Source: Misgurnus anguillicaudatus (lineage: Eukaryota; Chordata; Actinopteri; Cypriniformes; Cobitidae). Taken from it: a DNA stretch of 64,000 bases. The notes below the pieces were generated by a model. The model was not told where the DNA came from, did no database searches, and saw nothing but the letters and a program-made list of their open reading frames with translations. Numbering within the stretch: the stretch's first letter is position 1; each line of letters begins with the position of its first letter. Shown here piece after piece: positions 1-9,690 of the stretch. The stretch lies in the NCBI RefSeq assembly GCF_027580225.2, contig NC_073357.2, positions 42,804,001 through 42,868,000 on the forward strand, read 5' to 3'. Both the position numbers and the translations under genes were made by a program.

Positions 1-759
1 GCTTAACGCTCTGTGTTTAGGGTTGTAAAATAAAACAAATATTTTGGATTCTTAAAATAATTTCTCCTTTTATTTTACTTTTAAGTCTAGCTCATGTTTG
101 TTTATTTTAGTTTGGTTGGTTTTAGAGTTTTCTTGCATGCTGAAGTGGTCAGTGCAGACAGTGTAATTTGGTGGGGAAAAAATAATTACATATCACTTTG
201 TGTCTGAGACAAATGTTGGCATTTTACTTTAATATTAAAAAATGATTTATGATGGCCAGCTAATTGCCTTTACTGTATGCTGAATCATAGCCTCTTCCAA
301 AGTTTTGAAGGTGTTAGGTACAGCCTACTCACAAACATTTACAGTTACGCCTTTGGCAGACACTTAAATTACAGTGCATCTAATGTACATTTTATCAGTA
401 TTTGTGATTTCTGTGAATTTAACCCATGACTTTGCAGTGCAACCAACTAAGCTACGGGAAAATCAAGCAGATTTTGCAAAAAGCAAAACAAATGGTTGAT
501 ATGTGCTTCTCTTTATTAGTCATCAAATGCATTGTTTAGTGTTTAATATTAACCAGATGACAAGTTTATCCCGGAGAACAGAACAGTCTACAGTATGATA
601 TCTTTTGCCCTTCCACAACTGGCAACCGATTAAATTGTATTATTGGTTTTTGGTATTCCCAGTTAAAACAAACATCAGCGCAATGACTTGTTTGGGATTG
701 TCTGATATCTTTAAATTATGTAAATAAGGTTTTCAGAAGCCGATTCATGAAACACCCAG
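1..759. other. AT-rich single-copy flank, possible 3' UTR
   Basis: This stretch contains no tandem repeat and no convincing open frame. It lies directly downstream, on the minus strand, of the possible terminal exon at 760-987, so it may be that gene's 3' untranslated region. Minus-strand AATAAA hexamers (TTTATT on the plus strand) are visible at about 512-517, 101-106 and 69-74 and could act as polyadenylation signals, but such hexamers are expected by chance in DNA this AT-rich. Confidence 0.3.
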
Positions 760-987
760 TTAATGTTTTGAGTTGTGGCTAACATCTTTGCCATACAATA
801 TATCGCAGTCTGACAAATATTGGTGGATGTCATACAGTCTGCCTTGACTTTTACCCAAGACCTTAGGGTGACGTTGTTCAATCTGATAAGCAACAGTCAT
901 GATGAGATGTAAAAGTTGCACCATGTGACTTACCATAAAGTCTGCTTTTTGGACCCAAGGAGTGGACCAATAAAGGTATAATTCACC
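760..987 (-). CDS. Possible 3'-terminal coding exon of an unrecognised gene (partial)
   Basis: On the minus strand a pyrimidine-rich tract ending TTTTTATTTTAG (about 999-988) looks like a splice acceptor. It is followed by 75 open codons and a TAA stop at 762-760. The frame begins GELYLYWSTPW and ends SHNSKH. The residues are mixed and protein-like (W, C, H, Q and charged residues spread along the frame), unlike the low-complexity shadows elsewhere. An in-frame TAG overlaps the acceptor, so the frame can only be coding if it is spliced. I do not recognise a family and assign no function. Upstream exons would lie at higher coordinates, but the repeat array starts at 1660, so any earlier exons must be within 988-1659, where I see none, or beyond the array. 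It could therefore be an orphaned exon or a chance open frame. Confidence 0.35.
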   Translation of the reverse strand, partial: GELYLYWSTPWVQKADFMVSHMVQLLHLIMTVAYQIEQRHPKVLGKSQGRLYDIHQYLSDCDILYGKDVSHNSKH

Positions 988-1659
988 CTAAAATAAAAAT
1001 GAGTCCATACTGTACTCGACCACAAGCCATCCTTGACTTTCTGCTTATATGGTGAATGTGAATTACAGTACATAACAAGGTATACATTTTTTTTAGTATG
1101 TGTGTTCCCTGGGTTTGAACCACTGATCTATATAAATGACTGGATTGCGCATAGAACGCCTAACATAACAGCGTGAGGTGAAGCCAGCACAGAGTTCGAG
1201 CGGCCATCTTGGTATACCCAACCGGCAGACGGCGTCACTGACTTCCATTCAAAATCATGATCTAATTTCACCCGCTTTACAGCGTTTCAGTCACACAAGG
1301 TTAATTTTTAGGATATGTGTACGTAAATTAATAGTTAATTCTGGTGTTATCTGCAATTTTTATGTTTAAATTGGGCAGGATAAGGGATTTATAAAAAACC
1401 GTTAAGGTGAGTGTGTCTGCTATATTCTGTTAATGACATGGGTATAAATACAGTTTTTATGACATTAAGCTGCACGGTCAGTGTTATTTCTCTGAATAAG
1501 TTCAGGTTACTTGTAAAGATAACAATTACAAAACCAGAAAATTATTGCATGCACATACGATACAAGCATGGTTATTTATTTAGATTTCAGAATGAGCACG
1601 TTTGTCATTAATACTAAATATGCCGCTGATCTGATACTGTAATAAAGATGAATGTATAA
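988..1659. other. Single-copy flank with a GC-richer patch at about 1145-1300
   Basis: There is no supported gene here. The block at about 1145-1300 is richer in GC than its surroundings and includes GAGCGGCCATCTTGG and CACTGACTTCCATTC. I associate that combination with dispersed fish repeats, so the block may be an old transposon fragment, but no terminal inverted repeat or target duplication was found. The region ends at GTATAA immediately before the CTAGAT of the first array unit, giving the only visible outer boundary of the array. Confidence 0.3.
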
Positions 1660-3828
1660 CTAGATATTAAAGTTTGAAGACAAACTTTATGTTGGCTTGA
1701 AAAAGCGTAGCTTGAACGTTTAAAACGGTTTGACAGAAGTTTAGTTTAGTAGGCTATCTGGCTGTTAGAATGTTTAAGTATGAAGGTAGCATGATTAGCA
1801 TGAAGTTAGCCTGATGTTAGCATGATTAGCATGAAGCTAGCATGATGCTAGCATGATTAGCATGAAGCTAGCATGATGCTAGCATGATTAGCATGAAGCT
1901 AGCATGATGCTAGCATGATTAGCATGAAGCTAGCATGATGCTAGCATGATTAGCATGAAGCTAGCATGATGCTAGCATGATTAGCATGAAGCTAACATGA
2001 TGTTAGCATGATTAGCATGAAGCTAGCATGATGCTAGCATGATTAGCATGAAGCTAGCATGATATTAGCATGATTAGCATGAAGCTAGCATGATGCTAAC
2101 ATGATTAGCATGAAGCTAGCTTGATGCTAGCATGATTAGCATGAAGCTAGCATGATGCTAGCATGATTAGCATGATGCTAGCATGATTAGCATGAAGCTA
2201 GCATGATGCTAGCATGATTAGCATGAAGCTAGCATGATGTTAGCATGAAACTAGCATGATTCTAGCATGATTAGCATGAAGCTAGCATGATTAGCATGAA
2301 GCTAGCATGATTCTAGCATGATTAGCATGAAGCTAGCATGATGCTAGCATGATTAGCATGAAGCTAGCATGATGCTAGCATGATTAGCATGAAGCTAGCA
2401 TGATGCTAGCATGATTAGCATGAAGCTAGCATGATGCTACCATGATTAGCATGAAGCTAGCATGATGCTAGCATGATTAGCATGAAGATAGCATGATGCT
2501 AGCATGATTAGCATGAAGCTAGCATGATGCTAGAATGATTAACATGATGTTAGCATGATTAGCATGAAGCTAGCATGATGTTAGCATGATTAGCATGAAG
2601 CTAGCATGATGTTAATATGATTAGCATGAAGCTAGCATGATGTTAGCATGAAACTAGCTTGATTCTAGCATGATTAGCATGAAGCTAGCATGATTAGCAT
2701 GAAGCTAGCATGATTCTAGCATGATTAGCATGAAGCTAGCATGATGCTAGCATGATTAGCATGAAGCTAGCATGAGGCTACCATGATTAACATGCAGTAA
2801 GCATAAGGTTAGCATGATTAGCATGAAGCTAGCATGATTTAACGTAAAGCTAGCATGATTAGCATGATGCTAACATGATTAGCATGACGCTAGCACTATT
2901 TAGCGTGCAGCTAACAAGATTTAACATGAAGTTAGCATGATTTAGCATGAAGTTAGCAAGATTTATTATGAAATTAGCATAAAGCTAGCATTAAACTAGC
3001 ATGAAGCTAGTATGACTTAGCATGGAGCTAGCATGAAGCTAACATGACCCAAAGACCCAACCCCCATGCCTCTATGATGTTCAGACCAAGAGATATAAGG
3101 CTTTGTTTATTATGTTGCTAGGGTGCTCAAATTTGGTTGCTAGGGGCGTGGCTTAATGCCTCAATAAGAATCCTATTAAGACTGATTGGATGCCTGAGTA
3201 AAATGAGCCCACCCCTATGTCTCTATGACACTCTGGTGTAAAGATATCCATCTGGGCTTTTTATAATGGTAGTCTATGGGAGATGTTGCTAGGGTACCCA
3301 AAATTGTTGCTAGGGGCGTGGCTAAATAGCTTTGGGGCGATCCTAAGAGACTGATTGGATGACTGAGTAAAATGAGCCCACCCCCATGTCTCTACGACAC
3401 TCTAAAGTAAAGATATTCCATCTGGGACGCGTTTATTCCCTTATATGGGCATGCTTCCTGCCCCATTATAAGTCAATGGGAAATTTTGGGGGTCTCTTAC
3501 ACCCCAGGGGTACAGCTTACACTCCATTGTGATGTATGTTCTTACAGAGCCTGTCAGCCACCTTAAATGTGGTAAGCCACAAGTTTCTACAAGTTTCTTA
3601 CTCACAGCTATGACCCGTCAAAGTTTGTCTCAATGTTAAGTCAATGGAAATTTTGGGGTGTTCGAGACCCCCGTTTAGGAATTCGGAAGGTCCCATCAGT
3701 TAGAAAAGATATAGCACACTAAGTCAGACCAGTCTGAAGGTCTGTGGAAAATTTGGTGCATGTAGCTTGAAAGCCCTAGGACGAGTTAGTGTCAGAAATT
3801 TTGGGGGGATAAGAAAGAATAATAATAA
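1660..3828 (-). mobile_element. Unit 1, type A Helitron-like element
   Basis: This is the first unit of the array and the only one whose left edge touches non-repeat DNA. The head (1660-1784) starts CTAGATATT and has a hairpin at 1669-1688 (stem AAAGTTTG, loop AAGA, stem CAAACTTT), then GGCTTG..AAGC, a second small stem. The core is 1785-3047. The tail (3048-3828) carries GTTGCTAGGG and GGGGCGTGGC boxes and ends GTGTCAGAAATTTTGGGG plus AAGAATAATAATA. Minus orientation is assigned because, read that way, the hairpin sits 5 nt before a CTAG end that is followed by T, as at Helitron 3' ends. No protein is encoded, so it would depend on proteins supplied elsewhere. Confidence 0.7.
1785..3047. repeat. 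TAGCATGA tandem core of unit 1 (about 31-bp period)
   Basis: The array repeats the octamer TAGCATGA separated in turn by T, AGC and TGC, giving a period of about 31 bp and roughly 40 monomers. Monomers are nearly identical up to about 2770. The last 270 bp are diverged (TTTAGCGTGCAGC, TTATTATGAAATTAGC), and the same diverged edge recurs in other type A units. Confidence 0.9.
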
Positions 3829-5991
3829 CTAGATATTAAAGTTTGAAGACAAACTTTATGTTGGCTTGAAAAAGCGTAGCTTGAACGTTTAAAACGGTTT
3901 GACATAAGTTTAGTTTAGTAAACTATCTGGCTGTAAGAATGTTTAAGTATGAAGGTAGCATGATTAGCATGAAGCTAACATGATGCTAACATGATTAGCA
4001 TGAAGCTAGCATGATGCTAGCATGATTAGCATGAAGCTAGCATGATGCTAGCAAGATTAGCATGAAGCTAGCATGATGCTAGCATGATTAGCATGATGTT
4101 AGCATGATTAGCATGATGCTAGCATGATTAGCATGAAGCTAGCATGATGTTAGCATGAAGCTAGCATGATGCTAGCATGATTAGCATGAAGCTAGCATGA
4201 TGCTAGCATGATTAGCATGAAGCTAGCATGATGCTAGCATGATTAGCATGAAGCTAGCATGATGCTAGCATGATTAGCATGAAGCTAGCACGATGCTAAC
4301 ATGATTAGCATGAAGATAGCATGATGCTAGCATGATTAGCATGAAGATAGCATGATGCTAGCATGATTAGCATGAAGCTAGCATGATGCTAGCATGATTA
4401 GCATGAAGCTAGCATGATGCTAGCATGATTAGCATGAAGCTAGCATGATGTTAGCATGATTAGCATGAAGCTAGCATGATGCTAGCATGATTAGCATGAA
4501 GCTAGCATGATGCGAGCATGATTAGCAAGAAGCTACCATGATGCTATCATGATTAGCATGAAGCTAGCATGATGTTAGCATGATAAACATGAAGCGAACA
4601 TGCTGCTAGCATGATGAGCATGAAGCTAGCATGATGCTAGCATGACTAGCATGAAGCTAGCATGATGGTAGCATGATTAGCATGAAGCTAGCATGATGCT
4701 AGCATGATTAGCATGAAGATAGCATGATGTTAGCATGATTAGCATGAAGCTAGCATGATGCTAGCATGATTAGTATGAAGCTAGCATGATGCTAGCATGA
4801 TTAGCATGATTAGCATGAAGCTAGCATGATGTTAATATGATTAGCATGAAGCTAGCATGATGTTAACATGAAACTAGCATGATTCTAGCATGATTAGCAT
4901 GAAGCTAGCATGATTCTAGCATGATTAGCATGAAGCTAGCATGATGCTAGCATGATTAGCATGAAGTAAACATAAGGTTAGCATGATTAGCATGAAGCTA
5001 GCATGATTTAACGTGAAGCTAGCATGATTAGCATGATGCTAACATGATTAGCATGACGCTAGCACTATTTGGCGTGCAGTTAACAAGATTTAACATGAAG
5101 CTAACATGATTTAGCATGAAGTTAGCAAGATTTATTATGAAATTAGCATAAAGCTAGCATGAAACTAGCATGAAGCTAGTATGACTTAGCATGGAGCTAG
5201 CATGAAGCTAACATCACCCAAAGACCCAACCCCCATGCCTCTATGATGTTCAGACCAAGAGATATAAGGCTTTGTTTATTATGTTGCTAGGGTGCTCATA
5301 TTTGGTTGCTAGGGGCGTGGCTTAATACCTCAATAAGAATCCTATTAAGACTGATTGGATGCCTGAGTAAAATGAGCCCACCCCTATGTCTCTATGACAC
5401 TCTGGTGTAAAGATATCCATCTGGGCTTTTTATAATGGTAGTCTATGGGAGATGTTGCTAGGGTACCCAAAAATGTTGCTAGGGGCGTGGCTTAATAGCT
5501 CTGGGGCGAGCCTAAGAGACTAATTGGATGACTGAGTAAAATGAGCCCACCCCCATGTCTCTACGACACTCTAAAGTGAAGATATTCCATCTGGGCCGCT
5601 TTTACTCCCTTATATGGGCATGTTTCCTGCCCCATTATAAGTCAATGGGAAATTTTGGGGGCCTCTTACACCCCAGGGGTACAGCTTACACCCCATTGTG
5701 ATGTATGTTCTTACACAGTCTGCCAGCCTCCTTAAATGTGGTAAGCCACAAGTTTCTAAACGTTTCTCACTCGCAGCTATGACCCGTCAAAGTTTGTCTC
5801 CATGTTAAGTCAATGGGAATTTTGGGGTGTTCGAGCGCCCCGTTTAGGAATTCGGAAGGTCCCATCAGTTAGAAAAGATATAGCACACTAAGTCAGACCA
5901 GTCTGAAGGTCTGTGGAAAATTTGGTGCATGTAGCTTGAAAGCTCTAGGACGAGTTAGTGTCAGAAATTTTGGGAGGAGAAGAAAGAATAA
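3829..5991 (-). mobile_element. Unit 2, type A Helitron-like element
   Basis: The head (3829-3950) matches unit 1 closely, with the AAAGTTTG..CAAACTTT hairpin. The core is 3951-5215 and the tail 5216-5991, ending GTGTCAGAAATTTTGGGAGG and AGAAAGAATAA. Units 1 and 2 share tail variants such as CCTATTAAGACTG and the GGTAGTCTATGGG form, so they are close relatives sitting next to each other, as expected from local duplication. Confidence 0.7.
3951..5215. repeat. TAGCATGA tandem core of unit 2
   Basis: The period is about 31 bp, with roughly 40 monomers of TAGCATGA joined by T, AGC and TGC. The edge from about 4960 to 5215 is diverged in the same way as in unit 1. Confidence 0.9.
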
Positions 5992-6111
5992 CTAGATAGA
6001 AAAGTTTGTTGACAAACTTTATGTTGGCTTGACAAAGCCTGGCCTGAACGTTTAAAACGGTTTGACAGAAGTTTAGTTTAGTAGGCTATCTGGCTGTTAG
6101 TATGTTTAAGT

Positions 6112-7072
6112 ATGAAGCTAGCCTGATTTAGCATGAAGCTAGCATGATTAGCCTGAAGCTAGCATGAAGCTAACATGATTAGCATGAAGCTAGCATCAAG
6201 TTAGCATGATTAGCATGAAGCTAGCATGCTGTTAACATGAATTAGCATGAAGCTAGCATGATGCTAACATGAATTAGCATGAAGCTAGCATGATGCTAAC
6301 ATGAATTAGAATGAAGTTAGCATGAAGCTAGCATGATGCTAATATGAATTAGCATGAAGCTAGCATGATGCTAACATGAATTAGCATGAAGCTAGCATGA
6401 TGCTAACATGAATTAGCATGAAGTTAGCATGATGCTAACATGAATTAGCATGAAGTTAGCATGATGCTAACATGAATTAGCATGAAACTAGCATGATGCT
6501 AACATGAATTAGCATGAAGCTAGCATGATGTTAACATGAATTAGCATGAAGCTAGCATGATGCTAACATGAATTAGCATGAAGCTAGCATGATGCTAACA
6601 TGAATTAGCATGAAGTTAGCATGATGCTAACATGAATTAGCATGAAGTTAGCATGAAGCTAGCATGATGCTAACATGAATTAGCATGAAGCTAGCATGAT
6701 GCTAACATGAATTAGCATGAAGCTAGATGATGCTAACATGAATTAACATGAAGCTAGCATGATGCTAACATGAATTAGTATGAAGCTAGCATAATGCTAA
6801 CATGAATTAGCATGAAGCTAGCATGATGCTAACATGAATTAGCATGAAGCTAACATGATGCTAACATGAATTAGCATGAAGCTAGCATGATGTTAACATT
6901 AATTAGCATGAAGCTAGCATGATGCTAATATGAATTAGCATGAAGTTAGCATGATGCTAACATGAATAAGCATGAAGTTACCAAGATTTATTATGAAATT
7001 AGCATAAAGCTAGCATGAAACTAGCATGAAGCTAGTATGACTTAGCATGAAGCTAGCATGAAGCTATAATGA
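6112..7072. repeat. TAGCATGA/TAACATGA tandem core of unit 3 (about 32-bp period)
   Basis: The type B monomer differs from type A by an extra A (GAATTAGCATGA) and by TAACATGA in the third octamer, giving a period of about 32 bp and about 30 monomers. The right edge again ends with the diverged TTATTATGAAATTAGC block. Confidence 0.9.
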
Positions 7073-7852
7073 CCAAAAGACCCAACCCCCATGTCTCTAT
7101 GATGTTCGGATCCAGAGATATAAGGCTTTGTTTATTATGTTGCTAGGGTGCTCATATTTGGTTGCTAGGGGCGTGGCTTAATACCTCAATAAGAATCCTT
7201 AGAGACTGATTGGATGCCTGAGTAAAATGAGCCCACCCCCATGTCTCTGTGACACTGTGCTGCAAAGATATCCATCTGGGCATTTTATAATGGCAGTCTA
7301 TGGGAGATGTTGCTAGGGTGCCCACAAATGGTTGCTAGGGGCGTGGCTTAATAGCTATGGGACGATCCAGAGAGACTGATTGGATGCCTGAGTAAAATGA
7401 GCCCACCCCCATGTCTCTATGATACTGTAAAGCGAAGATATTCCATCTGGAACGTTTTTATTCCCTTATATGGGCGTGTTTCCTGCCCCGTTATAAGTCA
7501 ATGGGGAATTTTGGGGGCCTCTTACACCCCAGGGGTGAAACTTACACTCCAATGTGAGGTATGTTCTTACAGAGCCTGCCAGCCTCTTCAAATGTGGTAA
7601 CCCACAAGTTTCTACAAATTACTCGCTCGTAGCTATGACCCGTCAAAGTTTGTCGCAATGTTAAGTAAATAGGACTTTTCGGAAGTTTTATGTCCCGTTT
7701 TGGGAATTCTGTAAGTCGGATCCCGTCAAAAAGATATAGCACACTTCTTTAGACCAGTCAGAATGTCCGTGGAAAATTTCGTGGTTGTAGCTTGAAAGCT
7801 GTTGGACGAGTTAGCCGCAGAAATTTTAGTCTCAGAAGAAGAAGAAGAAGAA

Positions 7853-7970
7853 GAATAATAATAATAAGTTTAAATACAATATCAGTATGTTGGCTTTGAC
7901 AAGCCAACATAATAATAAGTTTAAAAGCAATAACAGTATGTTGGCTTTTTCAAAGCCAACATAATAATAA
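7853..7970 (-). repeat. Two orphan hairpin modules (T type)
   Basis: Two modules of about 50 bp, each starting AATAAGTTTAAA, lie between units 3 and 4. The hairpins are at 7886-7911 (arms TATGTTGGCTT and AAGCCAACATA) and 7937-7963 (arms TATGTTGGCTTT and AAAGCCAACATA). The arms are perfectly complementary. Both modules are flanked by AATAATAA. Confidence 0.85.
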
Positions 7971-9535
7971 CTAGATAGGTACATTTCCTGAAGAAAATGT
8001 GAAGTGGTGCTTGCCGTGGCAAAATTCTCGGGACAATATATGATAACACTCCAACCCAAAAGTAAAATGATCCAACTCCCGTGTCTCTACGATGTTCTGA
8101 TGCGGAGATATAAGGTTTTGTTTACTCTGTTGCTAGGGTACTGTATTTGGTTGCTAGGGGGAAAATTGGCAACCACTAGTGATTACCCTCCGAGTCATGA
8201 GTCAAACGGTCCAACCCCCGTGTCTCTATGATGTTCTGATGCGGAGATATAAGGCTTTGTTTACTCTGTTGCTAGGGTACTGTATTTGGTTGCTAGGGAA
8301 AAAATGGCATCCACTAGTGATTACCCTCCAAGTCACGAGTGAAACGGTCCAACCCCGGTGTCTCTACGATGTTCTGATGCGGAGATATAAGGCTTTGTTT
8401 ACTCTGTTGCTAGGGTACTGTATTTGGTTGCTAGGGAAAAAATTGGCATCCCATAGTGATTACACTCTGAGTCACAAGTCAAACGGTCCAACCCCCATGT
8501 CTCTACGATGTTCTGATGTGGAGATATAAGGCTTTGTTTACTCTGTTGCTAGGGTACTGTATTTGGTTGCTAGGGAAAAAATTGGCATCCCATAATGATT
8601 ACACTCTGAGTCACGAGTCAAACGGTCCAACCCCCGTGTCTCTACGATGTTCTGATGCCGAGATATAAGGCTTTGTTTACTCTGTTGCTAGGGTACTGTA
8701 TTTGGTTGCTAGGGAAAAAATTGGCATCCCATAATAATTACACTCTGAGTCACGAGTCAAACGGTCCAACCCCCGTGTCTCTACGATGTTCTGATGCCGA
8801 GATATAACTGTTTGAATTTTATGTTGCTAGGGTGCTCAAAAGTGGTTGCTAGGGGCGTGGCTTAAAACCTATGTAAGGATCCTGAGAGACTGATTGGACG
8901 TCTGAGTAAAATAAGCCCACCCCCATGTCTCTATGACACTGTGCTGCAAAGATATCCATCTGGGCATTTTATAATGGCAGTCTATGGGAGATGTTGCTAG
9001 GGTGCCCAAAATTGTTGCTAGGGGCGTGGCTTAATAGCTCTGGGATGATCCTGAGAGATTGATTGGATGCCCGAGTGAAATGAGCCCACCCACTTATCTC
9101 TACGACACTGTAAAGCAAAGATATCCCATCTGGAACTGTTTTATTCCCTTATATGGGCATGTTTCCTGCCCCATTATAAGTCAATGGGAATTTTCGGGTG
9201 CCTCTTACACCCCAGGGGTACAACTTACACCCCATTATGATGTATGTTCTTAGAGAGCCTACCACCCTCTTCAAATAATGTAACTCACATGTTTGTACAA
9301 AATCCTCGAGCGGAGCTATGACACGTCAAAGATCGGTGCAATGTTAAGTCAATGGGATTTTTCGGGTGGTTTTTCGCCCCCCTTTTGGAAATCCTGCACC
9401 CGATCGCTTATAAAAGATATAGCACACCTCTCCTCAATAATCCGGTCGATTTGAGCCCTCTTTCGTGAGACTACAACAAACCGTGCGGGACGAGTTACGC
9501 GCCGAAAAAGTGTCCAGACATAAGAATAATAATAA
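7971..9535 (-). mobile_element. Unit 4, type C Helitron-like element
   Basis: The head starts CTAGATAGGT and has a hairpin at 7981-8000. Read on the minus strand it is ACATTTTC-TTCA-GGAAATGT, an 8-bp stem with one T.G wobble. The second stem TTGCC-GT-GGCAA is at 8011-8022. The core is a 139-bp tandem array (about 8065-8840). The tail to 9535 ends GGGACGAGTTACGCGCCGA, then AAGTGTCCAGACATAAG and (AAT)n. Head and tail sequences differ from A/B units, but the architecture is the same. Confidence 0.7.
8065..8840. repeat. 139-bp tandem array of unit 4 (about 5 copies)
   Basis: Each copy has GATGTTCTGATGCGGAGATA, then CTCTGTTGCTAGGGTACTG, GGTTGCTAGGG, an A run, GGCATCC and GAGTCACGAGTCAAACGG. Because 139 is not a multiple of three, the same peptide (CLYDVLMRRYK...) appears in a new frame in each copy. 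This marks it as a DNA repeat and not a gene. Each copy carries two GTTGCTAGGG boxes in direct orientation. Confidence 0.9.
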
Positions 9536-9690
9536 CTAGATAGGTACATTTCCTGAAGAAAATGTGAAGTGGTGCTTGCCGTGGCAAAATTCTGGGGGCA
9601 ATGTATGATTATACTCAGAGTCACGAGTCAAACGGTCCAACCCCCGTGTCTCTACGATGTTCTGTTGTGGAGATATAAGGCTTTGTTTAT

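Larger units (their letters stand above)
5992..7970 (-). mobile_element. Unit 3, type B Helitron-like element with two hairpin modules
   Basis: The head (5992-6111) starts CTAGATAGA with hairpin AAAGTTTGTTGACAAACTTT and second stem GGCTT-GACA-AAGCC. The core is 6112-7072. The tail runs to about 7860 and ends CAGAAATTTTAGTCTCAGA plus (AGA)n. Two orphan hairpin modules follow before the next CTAG. This unit shares private core variants with unit 15 (for example GCATGCTGTTAACATG and GAATTAGAATGAAG), so the two are recent copies about 28 kb apart; unit 15 lacks the hairpin modules. Confidence 0.7.

Noticed and set aside
711..893. 60-codon minus-strand frame overlapping the possible exon
   Set aside because: It lies in a different frame from the 760-987 frame, which has the acceptor-like tract and a more protein-like composition.
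7397..7742. 67- and 66-codon frames on opposite strands in the B tails, nearly identical in several units
   Set aside because: They overlap each other on both strands and are conserved only because the DNA tail is conserved. Related C tails break the frames.
8179..8529. Recurring open frames of 70-116 codons in the 139-bp arrays (CLYDVLMRRYKALFTLLLGYC type), with a hydrophobic stretch
   Set aside because: They follow the DNA repeat copy by copy, and 139 is not a multiple of three, so the frame changes every copy. There is no conserved start context and no sign of protein-level constraint.
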